A DNA stretch of 64,000 nt, taken from the NCBI GenBank assembly GCA_013378335.1, contig CP040556.1:620001-684000 (forward strand), in the 5' to 3' direction. The notes under the pieces are model-generated. The model was not told where the DNA came from. It searched no databases and saw only the letters and a list, made by a program, of their open reading frames with translations. Source of the stretch: Streptococcus sanguinis. GTDB lineage: Bacteria > Bacillota > Bacilli > Lactobacillales > Streptococcaceae. Of this stretch, positions 45,964 to 55,664 are shown piece after piece. A program made the position numbers and the translations under genes. Position 1 is the first letter of the stretch, and each line of letters starts with the position of its first letter.

Positions 45964-46609
45964 AATCATCAATCACAGCCGTTTGACGCGCCAGCCCTTT
46001 TTTCAGGAGCTGATTGATTATTTAGACCAGCATGAGACAGTGATTCTGCGGGAGATTAAGAGAGAGTTTGAGGGCGTGGCCAATATTGACCGCTCAATAG
46101 AAGAGTATATCAAGGCTGGCTACATAAAGCGAGAAAACAAGCGATATTACTTAACGCTGCCTCTTGTGGAAAGTTTGGAAGATTTGCAATTGGACCAGGA
46201 AGTCTTTATCCGTGATGACAGCCCTCTCTATCAGGAACTGTTGGAGCTGCGCTTTGAGACCCAGCTTTCCAATCAGACCAATGCGGCGCTCTTGCTGGAA
46301 GAGACAGATTTTCAGCGGGATAAGCTGACCTTGGCTAATTATTTTTACAAGATGCAACGCCAATATCCGCTGTCTGAGGCACAAAAGCCCCTCTATGCTG
46401 TCTTCGGCGATGTCAATCCCGAGTATGCACTAAAGTATATGACGACTTTTCTCCTCAAGTATGTCCGCAAGGATGAGCTCATGCAGAAGCGGCGGGACAT
46501 TTTTGTCGATAGCCTAGTAATCTTGGGTTATATCCGGCAAAACGAAGCAGGCAAGTATGAGTTGCAGGCCAGCTTTGATAAGGAGAGATTGATTTTCCAG
46601 CTGTGCTGA
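45956..46609 (+). CDS. DUF1803 family protein
   Basis: Protein of 217 aa, soluble, charged and mostly helical, beginning INHSRLTRQPFFQELIDYLDQHETVILREIKREFEGV. It belongs with the streptococcal DUF1803 proteins found after ppaC; no function is known. AAAGGAG precedes its ATG inside the end of the cysteine-hydrolase gene, so the pair are co-translated. Confidence 0.75.
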   Translation: MIKIINHSRLTRQPFFQELIDYLDQHETVILREIKREFEGVANIDRSIEEYIKAGYIKRENKRYYLTLPLVESLEDLQLDQEVFIRDDSPLYQELLELRFETQLSNQTNAALLLEETDFQRDKLTLANYFYKMQRQYPLSEAQKPLYAVFGDVNPEYALKYMTTFLLKYVRKDELMQKRRDIFVDSLVILGYIRQNEAGKYELQASFDKERLIFQLC

Positions 46610-46634
46610 TTTTCCCATAGAATGAGCAGAATAG

Positions 46635-46663
46635 TTGACCTTTGAAAAGAAAAAACTTATACT
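46635..46663 (+). promoter_or_regulatory. Promoter of csbD-like gene
   Basis: TTGACC (46635-46640), 17-bp spacer, TATACT (46658-46663), 47 nt before the ATG; AATGGAGG is the ribosome site. Confidence 0.7.
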
Positions 46664-46710
46664 ACTGTAAACGGTATCAGATACTGTAAAAAAAGAATGG
46701 AGGCAATCAT

Positions 46711-46905
46711 ATGTCACTAGAAAATAAATTCGATCAAGCTAAAGGCGCTGTTAAAGAAGGCGTGGGCAAAGTTACAGGAGATAACAAGACAGAAGCAGAA
46801 GGCTTTGTAGAAAAAACAGTTGCTAAAGCTAAAGAAGTTGCTGAAGATGCTAAAGAAGCTGTAGAAGGTGCCGTTGAAGGTATCAAAAACAGCTTGGATA
46901 AATAA
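46711..46905 (+). CDS. CsbD family stress-response protein
   Basis: Small hydrophilic protein of 64 aa made of Ala/Lys/Glu/Gly/Val repeats ([27 protein letters not shown]), the CsbD signature. In Bacillus the family is part of the general stress regulon; its biochemical role is unknown. It has its own promoter and terminator. Confidence 0.88.
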   Translation: MSLENKFDQAKGAVKEGVGKVTGDNKTEAEGFVEKTVAKAKEVAEDAKEAVEGAVEGIKNSLDK

Positions 46906-46915
46906 GAATAGTGAG

Positions 46916-46944
46916 AAGAGAGTTAAAATTTAACTCTCTTTTTC
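46916..46944 (+). terminator. csbD terminator
   Basis: AAGAGAGTTAAA/TTTAACTCTCTT perfect stem with TTTTT after. The remaining gap to 47109 is AT-rich and shows nothing else. Confidence 0.85.
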
Positions 46945-47108
46945 CTTTCCAAGTAGAGATGAAAATTTTTTTCACCTTCTGTTTGTAAATGAAAAACGAA
47001 ACAGGTAGCAGTAAACAGCAATAAAAGAGTTTTATAAAATTGTAAATAATAAAAATTTAAGCTTTTCATGCTAAGATAGAAATATAAAAAAGAACCTGCA
47101 ATGATGAT

Positions 47109-47894
47109 ATGAATGTACAGGCGCTGAAAGGAAAGATGATGAAACTATTGATGCACTTACGCCCCTCCAAGCCTTTGAAAGAGCTGAAGTGGTTTGATAT
47201 TGCTGTGATTACCCTGCTTATGTTTGGGCAGTTTATTTACCGCTCAACGGAGCTTTATCTATCTAGCTTTGGACCAGCTTCCAGCACAGGAGCGACTGAA
47301 ACGGTGACCAATACAGCCAGTGAGGGAGCGGCTTTTTCTAGCAATTTCAATTTTCAGCTACTGATGCTTGTCTTGACCATTCTTTATCTATTGCTTCGGC
47401 GCTTTGACTTTAAGCAGCTCCCCATCCGTATGAGCTGGTCGGTTCTCCTTTGGACTCCTCTTATTTTTGTAGTGGTAGGGTTCTTTGGTGACATTGTAAC
47501 GACATTGAGCGGTGAGTATAATTATTTTGATCCAACTCTCTGGTCTTATGTAGACTTGCTAGAAATTTTTCGGAAATTTGCTGAACTGACACCTATGGCT
47601 ATTCTCTATGGACTTCTCAATGGCTTCTATGAAGAATTCTTCTTTCTGGGTCTTATGACCTCTGTTAAGGATAAGTATAAGTGGTGGGCTTTGGCCTACT
47701 CTACTATCATTCGGATTTCTTTCCACACCTATCAGGGCATGCTTTGGGCTTTGGTTATCGGAGTGGTGTACGGTCTCTTTTACTATTTCCTTTACAAGTA
47801 CAAGGTCAAGAACCTCCTGCCTTTCTTTCTCGTGCACGCTTTGGCGGATATGTTTGGCTCCAGCTTGATGTATGTCCTGATTAAATGGCGTTAA
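47109..47894 (+). CDS. CPBP-family intramembrane protease-like protein
   Basis: Membrane protein of 261 aa with about six helices. The Abi/CPBP motifs are seen as FYEEFFFLG (motif 1; the usual Arg of EExxxR is not at its place), ISFHTYQG (motif 2 with His) and LVHALADMFG (motif 3 with His and Asp). In streptococci such proteins sit near bacteriocin loci or act alone; nothing here shows a partner. The start could also be an ATG within 47136-47141. Confidence 0.75.
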   Translation: MNVQALKGKMMKLLMHLRPSKPLKELKWFDIAVITLLMFGQFIYRSTELYLSSFGPASSTGATETVTNTASEGAAFSSNFNFQLLMLVLTILYLLLRRFDFKQLPIRMSWSVLLWTPLIFVVVGFFGDIVTTLSGEYNYFDPTLWSYVDLLEIFRKFAELTPMAILYGLLNGFYEEFFFLGLMTSVKDKYKWWALAYSTIIRISFHTYQGMLWALVIGVVYGLFYYFLYKYKVKNLLPFFLVHALADMFGSSLMYVLIKWR

Positions 47895-47912
47895 TTTTTA
47901 CAAAACGACAAT

Positions 47913-48073
47913 GAGGCTGGGACAAAAGTCCAACCTCAAATATAAAAAGCGAACAAAACTAGTTTTCTGGTAATCAGAATTCTGCTTTGTTCGCTTTTCG
48001 TATTTAATTATAGATTTGAAGGGCTTAATAATTAAGATTTTTAAAAATTGAAATCTTTTTGTCCCAGCCTCTC
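47913..48073. repeat. GAGGCTGGGACAAAA inverted-repeat element
   Basis: A 161-bp element that begins GAGGCTGGGACAAAA and ends TTTTTGTCCCAGCCTC, its reverse complement. A second stem lies inside: AAAAAGCGAACAAA against TTTGTTCGCTTTT (about 47945-48000). It sits exactly between convergent genes (CPBP and murE) and probably ends both. It shares its end with the repeat at 16411-16583. Confidence 0.7.
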
Positions 48074-49519
48074 TTATAAATACTTTTCAGCAAGGGCATA
48101 GTCTCCTGGATAGGCTACTTTTTCTCCTTCTACGATTTGGTAAGCATCCGCTCCTTTGCCAGCTAGAATGACGGCATCTCCCTCTTGATCTGTCAGACTG
48201 AGAGCTTTTTTGATGGCTTCTTCACGGTCCGCTATTTTTTCCACTGGATAGGAGATATAGGATGCGATTTCCTCCGCAATGGCTAGGGGATCTTCATAGT
48301 TGGGGTCGTCCGCGGTTAGGATAACGGTCAGCTCAGGATGCTGATTAAGTAGGAGACCGAAGTCTTTGCGGCGGCTTTCACCCTTGTTGCCAGTAGCACC
48401 CAAAAGGAGAATAATCTTGCCTTTCTGGTGTTCCTCTACCACAGATATTAGGTTGCTCAGGCTGACGCCATTGTGAGCGTAGTCAACGAAGACCTTGGCG
48501 CCATTTTTCTGAGTCAGAACTTCCATACGGCCTGGGACTTGGGTTGCGGCAATTCCTTTTTTGATGTCTTCGAGGCTAGCACCCAGACGCAGACAGGCAA
48601 GACCAGCCGCTACTGCATTTTCCTGATTGAAGCGGCCGATGAGCTGGATATCATAGTGGCCAGTTAATTTACCAGCAGCTTCAAAGCTGAAAGCCTGAGA
48701 ATCCGTGATAGTGTTGTTAGAGCCTGTTCCATAGAAATCGTGTTCCATAGAAGCGACTTGCTCTTTCACGATTTGGAAATGGTCCATGCCGCTATTCACA
48801 ATAACTGCTCGGCTATTGTCCATCAAGAGCCGCTTGTTGTAGAAGTAATCTTCAAAGGTGGGATGCTCGATTGGACCGATATGGTCGGGGCTGATATTGA
48901 GAAAGACACCGACATCAAAGGTTAGGCCATAGACCCTTTTCTTGAGATAAGCCTGACTGGAAACTTCCATGATGAGATGAGTCCGATTATTAGCAAGGGC
49001 TTGGGCCATCATTTTAATGAGATCCAGACTCTCTGGTGTAGTCAGAGTTGACTTGAAGAAAGTCTCGCCATCCAAAGTGGTGTTCATAGTCGAAAGCAGG
49101 GCAGGATGATGACTTTGGGAAAGGATTTGATAGGCAAAATAAGCTGTAGTGGTCTTGCCCTTGGTGCCTGTAAAGGCCAGCAGTTTGAGCTTTTTCTCAG
49201 GATGGTCGTAAAATTCCATGGCTAAGAGACTCATGGCCTGCTTGACATCGTTGACCAAGAGGACCGGAATGCCCACTTGAAAGTCTGTCTCGCTGATATA
49301 AAAGCGTAGGCCAGCTGTGACGGCTTTTTCTAGAAATTCTTTCTTAAAAGCCTCACCCTTGACAAAAAAGAGGGTAGAGGCATCCGCTTCCCTGCTGTCA
49401 TAGCTGATACTATCGAAAGTTAAGCCGCTGTAGGAGAAGAAGTATTCTCCGTCTTTGACAATATCCCGAAAATTATGGTCTTTTTTTAAAATATCTAATA
49501 CGGTTTCAATTTTAATCAT
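48074..49519 (-). CDS. murE: UDP-MurNAc-tripeptide synthetase MurE (lysine-adding)
   Basis: Adds the third amino acid to the peptidoglycan precursor. Protein of about 481 aa: P-loop [15 protein letters not shown], central Mur ligase motifs ([30 protein letters not shown]) and C-terminal domain with [14 protein letters not shown] in place of DNPR marks L-lysine as substrate rather than diaminopimelate. The start is the ATG at 49517-49519; the 14 upstream in-frame codons lie across the promoter. It is divergent from the lipid II flippase gene. Confidence 0.94.
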   Translation of the reverse strand: MIKIETVLDILKKDHNFRDIVKDGEYFFSYSGLTFDSISYDSREADASTLFFVKGEAFKKEFLEKAVTAGLRFYISETDFQVGIPVLLVNDVKQAMSLLAMEFYDHPEKKLKLLAFTGTKGKTTTAYFAYQILSQSHHPALLSTMNTTLDGETFFKSTLTTPESLDLIKMMAQALANNRTHLIMEVSSQAYLKKRVYGLTFDVGVFLNISPDHIGPIEHPTFEDYFYNKRLLMDNSRAVIVNSGMDHFQIVKEQVASMEHDFYGTGSNNTITDSQAFSFEAAGKLTGHYDIQLIGRFNQENAVAAGLACLRLGASLEDIKKGIAATQVPGRMEVLTQKNGAKVFVDYAHNGVSLSNLISVVEEHQKGKIILLLGATGNKGESRRKDFGLLLNQHPELTVILTADDPNYEDPLAIAEEIASYISYPVEKIADREEAIKKALSLTDQEGDAVILAGKGADAYQIVEGEKVAYPGDYALAEKYL

Positions 49520-49525
49520 AAATCT

Positions 49526-49554
49526 ATTGTAAACCTTATGGCTGGGTTTTACAA
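49526..49554 (-). promoter_or_regulatory. murE promoter, predicted leaderless
   Basis: On the minus strand TTGTAA (49554-49549), 17-bp spacer, TACAAT (49531-49526), then 6 nt to the ATG. No Shine-Dalgarno sequence fits between box and start. Confidence 0.65.
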
Positions 49555-49605
49555 GAGGCAAGGAAAAGTTTATAATAAAAGAAGAATAAATAGAAGAGGT
49601 TTTCT

Positions 49606-51234
49606 ATGAGCCAAGAAACAACAAGCCAGCAGCAACAGATGCTGCGGGGAACTGCCTGGTTAACTGCCAGCAATTTTATCAGTCGTCTTCTGGGTGCCAT
49701 CTATATCATTCCTTGGTATATCTGGATGGGCAAGCACGGCGCTGAGGCCAACGGCCTTTTTACTATGGGCTACAATATCTATGCTTGGTTTTTACTGATT
49801 TCGACAGCCGGCGTGCCAGTGGCCGTAGCCAAGCAGGTAGCTAAGTACAATACCATTGACAAGGAAGAGCACAGTTTTACTCTGATTCGAGAGTTTCTCA
49901 AGTTTATGTTGCTTTTGGGAGCCATCTTTGCAGTCATCATGTACCTGCTCTCACCAGTTTTCGCTTCTATGTCCGGTGGTGGTTCAGACTTGGTGCCTGT
50001 TATGCAGAGTCTGTCCTGGGCTGTTTTGATATTCCCATCGATGAGCGTTATCCGAGGTTTTTTCCAAGGTTTTAACAATCTCAAGCCTTATGCCATCAGT
50101 CAGATTGCGGAGCAGGTCATTCGGGTGATTTGGATGTTGCTGACAGCCTTTTTCATCATGAAAATCGGTTCTGGCAACTATGTAGAAGCGGTTACCCAAT
50201 CAACTTTTGCCGCTTTTATCGGTATGCTGGCTAGTATGGCTGTCTTGGCCTTCTATCTTTGGAAGACAGGAATGCTGACTTCCATCCTTCATAAGCCATC
50301 GAATGCTACAGAGATTAATGGCCGTGCCCTGCTCTGGGATACCATTCGTGAAGCCATTCCTTTCATTATCACGGGCTCTGCTATTCAGCTTTTTCAGATT
50401 ATTGACCAATCTACCTTTATCAATGTCATGGGCTGGAACAGTAAGTACAACAAGTCAGAGCTTCTGGTTCAATTCGCCTATTTCTCAGCCAATCCTAATA
50501 AAGTCACCATGATTTTAATTGCTGTGGCGACCTCTATTGGTGGTGTGGGGATTCCTCTCTTGACCGAGAACTATGTCAAAGGTGATTTTCGCTCGGCTGC
50601 CCGCTTAGTGCAGGATAATCTTAGCATGCTGATTTTCTTTATCCTGCCGGCAACTATTGGTGCTGTTTTGGTGGCGGAGCCACTTTACACCGTTTTCTAT
50701 GGCACGCCAGATAGCTTAGCACTAGGCCTTTTCATCTTTGCTATGCTGCAGACCATTATCCTCAGTCTATATACGGTGTTGGCTCCGATGATTCAGGCCC
50801 TCTTCCAAAATCGAAAAGCTATTATTTACTTCCTCTATGGAGTAGGAGTGAAGTTGGTGCTGCAAGTGCCATTGATTTATATTTTCAAAGCTTATGGACC
50901 TCTTCTTGCGACGACAATTGGTCTGATTATCCCAATCCTGCTCATGTATCAGGAAATTCGCAAGGTAACTGGTCTGAATCCTAAGAACCTCTTTAAACGA
51001 AGTCTCCTGTCAGTGATTCTGACGGTTCTGATGACTATCTTTGTCTTGGTAGCAGAACTGCTCATTGGCCTCTTTCTCCATCCTAGCGGACGGATTTCCA
51101 GCTTTGTCTATATAGCTCTGATTGGGGGCATTGGCCTCGCTGTCTATGGCGGTCTGGCGCTCAAAGTTCGCCTTATGGATCGCTTTATCGGTTCAAAAGC
51201 AGCCAGTCTGCGCCGACGCTTTCATATCTATTAA
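49606..51234 (+). CDS. murJ: Lipid II flippase MurJ (YtgP type, MOP superfamily)
   Basis: Polytopic membrane protein of 542 aa with about fourteen helices and the MviN/polysaccharide-flippase pattern: RGTAWLTASNFISRLLGAIYIIPW, FFQGFNNLKPYAISQIAEQVIRV, STFINVMGW, PLYTVFYGTPDSLALG. It moves lipid II to the outer face of the membrane; YtgP is the essential streptococcal MurJ. Its place divergent from murE fits cell-wall synthesis. TATAAT at 49571-49576 and AGAAGAGG precede ATG 49606. Confidence 0.9.
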   Translation: MSQETTSQQQQMLRGTAWLTASNFISRLLGAIYIIPWYIWMGKHGAEANGLFTMGYNIYAWFLLISTAGVPVAVAKQVAKYNTIDKEEHSFTLIREFLKFMLLLGAIFAVIMYLLSPVFASMSGGGSDLVPVMQSLSWAVLIFPSMSVIRGFFQGFNNLKPYAISQIAEQVIRVIWMLLTAFFIMKIGSGNYVEAVTQSTFAAFIGMLASMAVLAFYLWKTGMLTSILHKPSNATEINGRALLWDTIREAIPFIITGSAIQLFQIIDQSTFINVMGWNSKYNKSELLVQFAYFSANPNKVTMILIAVATSIGGVGIPLLTENYVKGDFRSAARLVQDNLSMLIFFILPATIGAVLVAEPLYTVFYGTPDSLALGLFIFAMLQTIILSLYTVLAPMIQALFQNRKAIIYFLYGVGVKLVLQVPLIYIFKAYGPLLATTIGLIIPILLMYQEIRKVTGLNPKNLFKRSLLSVILTVLMTIFVLVAELLIGLFLHPSGRISSFVYIALIGGIGLAVYGGLALKVRLMDRFIGSKAASLRRRFHIY

Positions 51235-51286
51235 AAAGCCGCAGGGCTTTTTAATTTTTAGCTTTGTTTTTCTAAAACATCAACAT

Positions 51287-51303
51287 TATAGTTTCAAACT
51301 ATA
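51287..51303. promoter_or_regulatory. MET box (MtaR/MetR operator)
   Basis: TATAGTTTCAAACTATA is a perfect 17-bp palindrome and equals the streptococcal MET-box consensus TATAGTTTnAAACTATA. It lies 88 bp upstream of the metC start, so a LysR-type regulator should control the metC-patB operon with methionine or its precursors. Confidence 0.9.
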
Positions 51304-51390
51304 GCTAGCTCTTGAAAAGAAAAAAGATAAATGTTTTCAAAAGATGTTACAATAGAGGATGAAGTATTAGCGAAGGATTGGAAGGTTAAT

Positions 51391-52488
51391 ATGAGTAAGG
51401 ACGTAAAATTAAATACACTACTGGCTCAGGCTGGGGTTAAAACAGATGAAGCAACCGGTGCCTTAACAACACCCTTGCATTTTTCAACGACCTACCAGCA
51501 CCCTGAGTTTGGCCAGTCAACAGGTTATGACTATACTCGAACCAAGAATCCAACACGGGTTAGCTTGGAAGAGACTCTGGCTGCTATCGAAAGCGCAGAC
51601 TATGCCCTAGCAACTAGTTCTGGTATGTCGGCTATTGTGCTGGCCTTTAGTGCCTTTCCAGTCGGCAGTAAGGTTTTAGCTGTTCGGGATCTCTATGGAG
51701 GCTCTTTCCGTTGGTTTGCCCAGGCTGAAGCGGAAGGACGCTTTGACTTTACCTATGCCAATACAGAAGAAGAACTGCTGAACGAACTGACAGAGGATAT
51801 AGATATTGTCTATATCGAGACACCGACAAATCCTCTTATGGTAGAGTTTGACATTGCCCGCATTTCCCAAGCGGCTCACGAGCGAGGAGCAGCTGTCATT
51901 GTGGACAATACCTTCTACAGTCCCATTTATCAAAGACCACTGGAGGATGGAGCAGATATTGTTCTACACTCTGCGACCAAGTATCTAGGCGGGCACAATG
52001 ATGTCTTGGCTGGAGCTATCATGACCAATGACGCTGCTATTTATGACAAGCTATTCTATAACCTCAATACAACTGGGCCAGTTCTGTCTCCTTTTGACAG
52101 CTATCTGCTTTTGCGCGGCCTCAAGACATTAGCACTCCGCATGGAGCGTTCTACTCAGAATGCACAAGAAGTAGTCGCTTTTCTGAAGCAATCTCCTGCG
52201 GTAAAAGAGGTTCTCTATCCAGGTAAGGGTGGTATGATTTCCTTTAAAGTTGTGGACGAAGGGAAGATTCCTCATCTCTTAAATAGCCTGAAAGTCTTTA
52301 CCTTTGCGGAAAGTTTGGGTGGGGTGGAGAGCCTGATTACCTATCCGACGACCCAGACTCATGCAGACATTCCGGTAGAGGTGCGTCATTCTTATGGCTT
52401 AACTGATGATTTGCTGCGCCTGTCAATTGGAATTGAGGATAGTCGAGATTTGGTAGACGATTTACGCGCAGCCTTGGAGAATGAATAA
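51391..52488 (+). CDS. metC: Trans-sulfuration PLP enzyme (cystathionine beta-lyase/gamma-synthase family)
   Basis: Protein of 365 aa of the Cys/Met-metabolism PLP family. PLP contacts: TSSGMSAIV, YIETPTNPLM, VDNTF, and the Schiff-base Lys in LHSATKYLGGHND. C-terminal SLGGVESLITYP matches the family. At this length a lyase (MetC) is likely, but gamma-synthase (MetB) cannot be excluded. ATG 51391 is chosen from homology and GGAAGG upstream. It is under the MET box and runs straight into patB. Confidence 0.87.
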   Translation: MSKDVKLNTLLAQAGVKTDEATGALTTPLHFSTTYQHPEFGQSTGYDYTRTKNPTRVSLEETLAAIESADYALATSSGMSAIVLAFSAFPVGSKVLAVRDLYGGSFRWFAQAEAEGRFDFTYANTEEELLNELTEDIDIVYIETPTNPLMVEFDIARISQAAHERGAAVIVDNTFYSPIYQRPLEDGADIVLHSATKYLGGHNDVLAGAIMTNDAAIYDKLFYNLNTTGPVLSPFDSYLLLRGLKTLALRMERSTQNAQEVVAFLKQSPAVKEVLYPGKGGMISFKVVDEGKIPHLLNSLKVFTFAESLGGVESLITYPTTQTHADIPVEVRHSYGLTDDLLRLSIGIEDSRDLVDDLRAALENE

Positions 52489-52489
52489 T

Positions 52490-53656
52490 ATGGGAAGATA
52501 TAATTTTGAAAAAGCCCCCTGTCGTGTAGGGCATCATACTTATAAATGGAAAGAAGTGGAGAAGGACAAAGAAGTCCTGCCAGCATGGATTGCAGATATG
52601 GATTTTGAAGTCCTGCCTGAAATCCAGCAAGCTGTTCATGATTACGCTAATCAGTTAGTCTATGGCTATACCTATGCTAGTGAAGAGCTAATCAATGCCG
52701 TTCTAGATTGGGAGAGGGATGAGCACGACTATACCTTTGATCGGGAAGCCTTGGTATTTATTGAAGGGGTTGTTCCTGCTATTTCGACAGCTATTCAAGC
52801 CTTTACAGAGGAAGGTGATGCCGTTCTCATCAACACTCCAGTTTATCCGCCTTTTGCCCGCAGTGTTAAACTCAATAATCGTCAGCTTATTACCAATTCT
52901 TTGATAGAGAAAGACGGACTTTTTCAGATTGACTTTGAACAGTTGGAGCGTGACATTGCAGATAATGAAGTCAAGATTTATGTTCTTTGCAATCCGCACA
53001 ATCCCGGAGGTCGAGTTTGGGAACGGGAAGTGTTAGAGAAAATTGGCCGCCTCTGCCAAAAGTACGGCGTTATCCTGGTCTCAGACGAAATCCACCAAGA
53101 TTTGACGCTGTTTGGCCATGAACATCAGTCTTTCAATACTGTTTCGCCTGACTTTAAGGACTTTAGCTTGATTTTAGCCAGTGCAACTAAGACTTTTAAT
53201 ATTGCTGGGACTAAAAATTCCTATGCTGTGATTGAGAATCCTAGCTTGCGGCAACGATTTAAAAAGCGCCAGTTGGCCAACAACCAGCATGAAATTCCTG
53301 GCCTTGGTTTTTTAACGACAGAAGCAGCCTACCGTTACGGTTGGTCTTGGTTGATGGAGCTCAAGGAAGTTCTGGAGAAGAATGTGAATTTTGTGGTTGA
53401 TTATTTTGCCAAGGAAGCGCCGCGCCTGCGGGTCATGAAGCCTCAAGGAACTTATCTGATTTGGCTGGACTTTTCAGATTATGGCCTGACAGATGACCAA
53501 CTCTTCCAGCTGCTGCGAGAAGAGGCTAAAGTCATCCTGAATCGGGGAAGTGATTTTGGCCCAGAAGGTAAAGGTCATGCCCGCCTAAATGTTGCTGCTC
53601 CGGAGACGATGGTTGAAGAAATCTGCTCCCGTATTGCAGAGGTATTGCCAAAATAA
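52490..53656 (+). CDS. patB: PatB/MalY-type cystathionine beta-lyase (aminotransferase fold)
   Basis: Fold-type I PLP enzyme of 388 aa. Signatures are LPAWIADMDFEVLPEI at the N-terminus, VLCNPHNPGGRVW, VSDEIHQDL, and the PLP Lys in ASATKTFNIAGTKNS. MalY/PatB proteins release homocysteine (and volatile sulfur) from cystathionine or cysteine conjugates. ATG 52490 is 2 nt after the metC stop with GGAG at 52474-52477. Two lyases in one methionine-controlled operon suggest overlapping roles. Confidence 0.88.
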   Translation: MGRYNFEKAPCRVGHHTYKWKEVEKDKEVLPAWIADMDFEVLPEIQQAVHDYANQLVYGYTYASEELINAVLDWERDEHDYTFDREALVFIEGVVPAISTAIQAFTEEGDAVLINTPVYPPFARSVKLNNRQLITNSLIEKDGLFQIDFEQLERDIADNEVKIYVLCNPHNPGGRVWEREVLEKIGRLCQKYGVILVSDEIHQDLTLFGHEHQSFNTVSPDFKDFSLILASATKTFNIAGTKNSYAVIENPSLRQRFKKRQLANNQHEIPGLGFLTTEAAYRYGWSWLMELKEVLEKNVNFVVDYFAKEAPRLRVMKPQGTYLIWLDFSDYGLTDDQLFQLLREEAKVILNRGSDFGPEGKGHARLNVAAPETMVEEICSRIAEVLPK

Positions 53657-53737
53657 ATCAAAAATATTTTTGATTTATTCTCAAATACCTTTATATCATG
53701 TGTTATAGTCTACGGAAGTAAAGTGTAGAAAATCGTT

Positions 53738-53777
53738 GAAAAGGTTTGCTTATGGCAAGCCTTTTCACTCTTTTTTT
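53738..53777 (+). terminator. Terminator before upp
   Basis: GAAAAGGTTTGC/GCAAGCCTTTTC stem (one G-U pair) followed by seven T. Its position 41 nt before upp could make it an attenuator, but no PyrR-type antiterminator was recognised. A palindrome ATCAAAAATATTTTTGAT at 53659 may already end patB. Confidence 0.75.
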
Positions 53778-53818
53778 GATATAATAAGAAGAATAAATTG
53801 AAAGAAGGAAATCCAATC

Positions 53819-54448
53819 ATGGGAAAACTTGAAGTTATCGCTCATCCACTAATTCAGCATAAATTGTCTATCTTGCGTCGCACAGATACGTCTACCAAGG
53901 CTTTTCGTGAATTAGTAGATGAAATCGCAATGCTCATGGGATATGAAGTTTTGCGCGATTTGCCACTTGAAGATGTCGAAATTGAAACACCGATTACGAA
54001 AACCATTCAAAAGCAGATTGCTGGGAAGAAATTAGCTATTGTTCCAATCCTGCGAGCTGGTATTGGCATGGTAGATGGACTTCTGAGCTTGGTTCCAGCA
54101 GCTAAGGTCGGCCATATCGGAATGTACCGTGATGAGGAAACCTTGAAGCCGGTTGAATATCTGGTCAAGCTTCCAGAAGATATTGACCAACGTCAGATTT
54201 TTGTTGTAGATCCAATGCTAGCTACGGGTGGTTCTGCGATCTTGGCGGTGGATTCTCTCAAGAAACGTGGTGCTAGCCACATTACTTTTGTATGTTTAGT
54301 TTCTGCACCTGAAGGAGTAAAAGCCTTGCAGGAAGCTCACCCAGATGTTGATATTTTCACAGCTGCTCTGGATGACCACCTCAATGACCATGGCTATATC
54401 GTACCAGGGCTGGGAGATGCAGGAGATCGTCTTTTCGGAACTAAGTAA
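53819..54448 (+). CDS. upp: Uracil phosphoribosyltransferase
   Basis: Salvages uracil to UMP with PRPP. The 209-aa protein has [31 protein letters not shown] and the PRPP loop [15 protein letters not shown] 53819 follows GAAGGAAATCC; six in-frame codons upstream are ignored. TATAAT at 53780-53785 is a possible -10 box. Confidence 0.97.
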
Positions 54449-54457
54449 AAGTTTCTA

Positions 54458-54487
54458 TTTGACCTTTTTTGACCAAAAGGATATAAT
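54458..54487 (+). promoter_or_regulatory. clpP promoter with perfect CtsR box
   Basis: TTTGACCTTTTTTGACC (54458-54474) is, on the other strand, GGTCAAA-AAA-GGTCAAA, the complete CtsR heptad repeat. The first TTGACC (54459-54464) is also the -35 box, 17 bp before TATAAT (54482-54487). CtsR binding would therefore block RNA polymerase directly until heat stress inactivates it. Confidence 0.92.
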
Positions 54488-54555
54488 AGTCACGTAATTT
54501 GAAATTCTATTCCCTAGTTTGATAGAAAATTTTAAAAAGAGAAAGAGAGAAAACT

Positions 54556-55146
54556 ATGATTCCTGTAGTTATTGAACAAACCAGCCGAGGGGAGCGCTCC
54601 TATGACATTTATTCTCGGCTATTAAAAGATCGGATTATCATGCTGACTGGTCCAGTAGAGGATAATATGGCTAATTCAATCATTGCCCAGCTCCTTTTCT
54701 TGGATGCACAGGACAATACTAAAGATATTTATCTCTATGTAAATACGCCGGGTGGATCTGTTTCAGCAGGTCTTGCTATTGTGGATACTATGAACTTCAT
54801 CAAGTCTGATGTTCAGACCATTGTTATGGGTGTAGCTGCCAGCATGGGAACGGTCATTGCTTCCAGTGGTGCCAAAGGCAAACGCTTCATGCTTCCAAAT
54901 GCAGAATATCTGATTCACCAGCCAATGGGAGGAGCTGGAAGTGGTACCCAGCAAACAGATATGGCCATTGTAGCTGAGCACTTGCTTAGAACTCGTAATA
55001 CCTTGGAAAAAATCTTGGCTGAAAACTCTGGTAAGTCTGTTGAGCAAATCCACAAGGATGCAGAACGCGACTACTGGATGAGTGCTCAAGAAACCTTGGA
55101 ATACGGCTTTATTGACGAAATCATGGAAAATAGCAACCTGAACTAA
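54556..55146 (+). CDS. clpP: ATP-dependent Clp protease proteolytic subunit
   Basis: Serine protease of 196 aa that forms the ClpP barrel and works with ClpC/ClpE/ClpX. Catalytic Ser96 in [10 protein letters not shown], His121 in [11 protein letters not shown], and the Asp in [26 protein letters not shown]-type N-terminus [17 protein letters not shown] is typical. The CtsR box upstream shows heat-shock control. A terminator follows. Confidence 0.97.
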   Translation: MIPVVIEQTSRGERSYDIYSRLLKDRIIMLTGPVEDNMANSIIAQLLFLDAQDNTKDIYLYVNTPGGSVSAGLAIVDTMNFIKSDVQTIVMGVAASMGTVIASSGAKGKRFMLPNAEYLIHQPMGGAGSGTQQTDMAIVAEHLLRTRNTLEKILAENSGKSVEQIHKDAERDYWMSAQETLEYGFIDEIMENSNLN

Positions 55147-55153
55147 CATAGTA

Positions 55154-55177
55154 GGAGCCAAAAGAGGCTCCTTTTTT
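55154..55177 (+). terminator. clpP terminator
   Basis: GGAGCC/GGCTCC stem with a 6-nt loop and six T. Confidence 0.85.
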
Positions 55178-55306
55178 GCTGTTTTGAATCTGATAAGTTT
55201 GCAAGTTCAGGTGTTTTAAGCTAATCATAAAGCTTTTGAGGGCTAGTTTTTTTGCCCTATCTTTGCTATAATCATCTAAGAACTACATGAACCGGAAAGG
55301 AGCTTT

Positions 55307-55576
55307 ATGATAGAGAGAGAAGAAAGAGTGGGCTTGATTGTCTATCTTTACTATAATCGAGATGCCAAAAAGCTGGCTAACTTTGGGGATATTATTTATC
55401 ATTCTAAGAAGCATCGCTATCTGCATCTCTATGTCAAGCAAGAGGAAGCCCAGAACTTACAGGAGAATCTGCCCAAGGAGCGCTATGTTAAGCAAGTTCG
55501 GATTTCTCACATAAAAGAACTAGATCAAAACTTTGTTGGAAGCCTCTATAGAGAACAAGAAAACGTTATCATTTGA
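55307..55576 (+). CDS. YlbG family (DUF2129) protein
   Basis: Protein of 89 aa beginning [24 protein letters not shown] and ending [11 protein letters not shown]. YlbG proteins are conserved in Firmicutes, cytosolic, with unknown function. AAAGGAG precedes ATG 55307. It lies between clpP and the liv operon with its own space, as in other streptococci. Confidence 0.88.
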   Translation: MIEREERVGLIVYLYYNRDAKKLANFGDIIYHSKKHRYLHLYVKQEEAQNLQENLPKERYVKQVRISHIKELDQNFVGSLYREQENVII

Positions 55577-55594
55577 TAAAATTTTTATAAAGGG

Positions 55595-55623
55595 TTGACA
55601 ATTGTCAGATAATTCGATATATT
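55595..55623 (+). promoter_or_regulatory. livJ promoter with CodY-like box
   Basis: TTGACA (55595-55600), 17-bp spacer, TATATT (55618-55623). In the spacer AATTGTCAGATAATT (55600-55614) fits the CodY motif AATTTTCWGAAAATT with two mismatches. CodY would repress the operon when branched-chain amino acids are plentiful. Confidence 0.78.
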
Positions 55624-55664
55624 CTTACTATATCATCAAATAACTCACTTAAGGAGATTTCCTA

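Noticed and set aside
47913..48073. A further IS1182-type end or island
   Set aside because: The terminal sequence GAGGCTGGGAC differs from TTCAGAYYG...; it is another repeat family lying between convergent genes.
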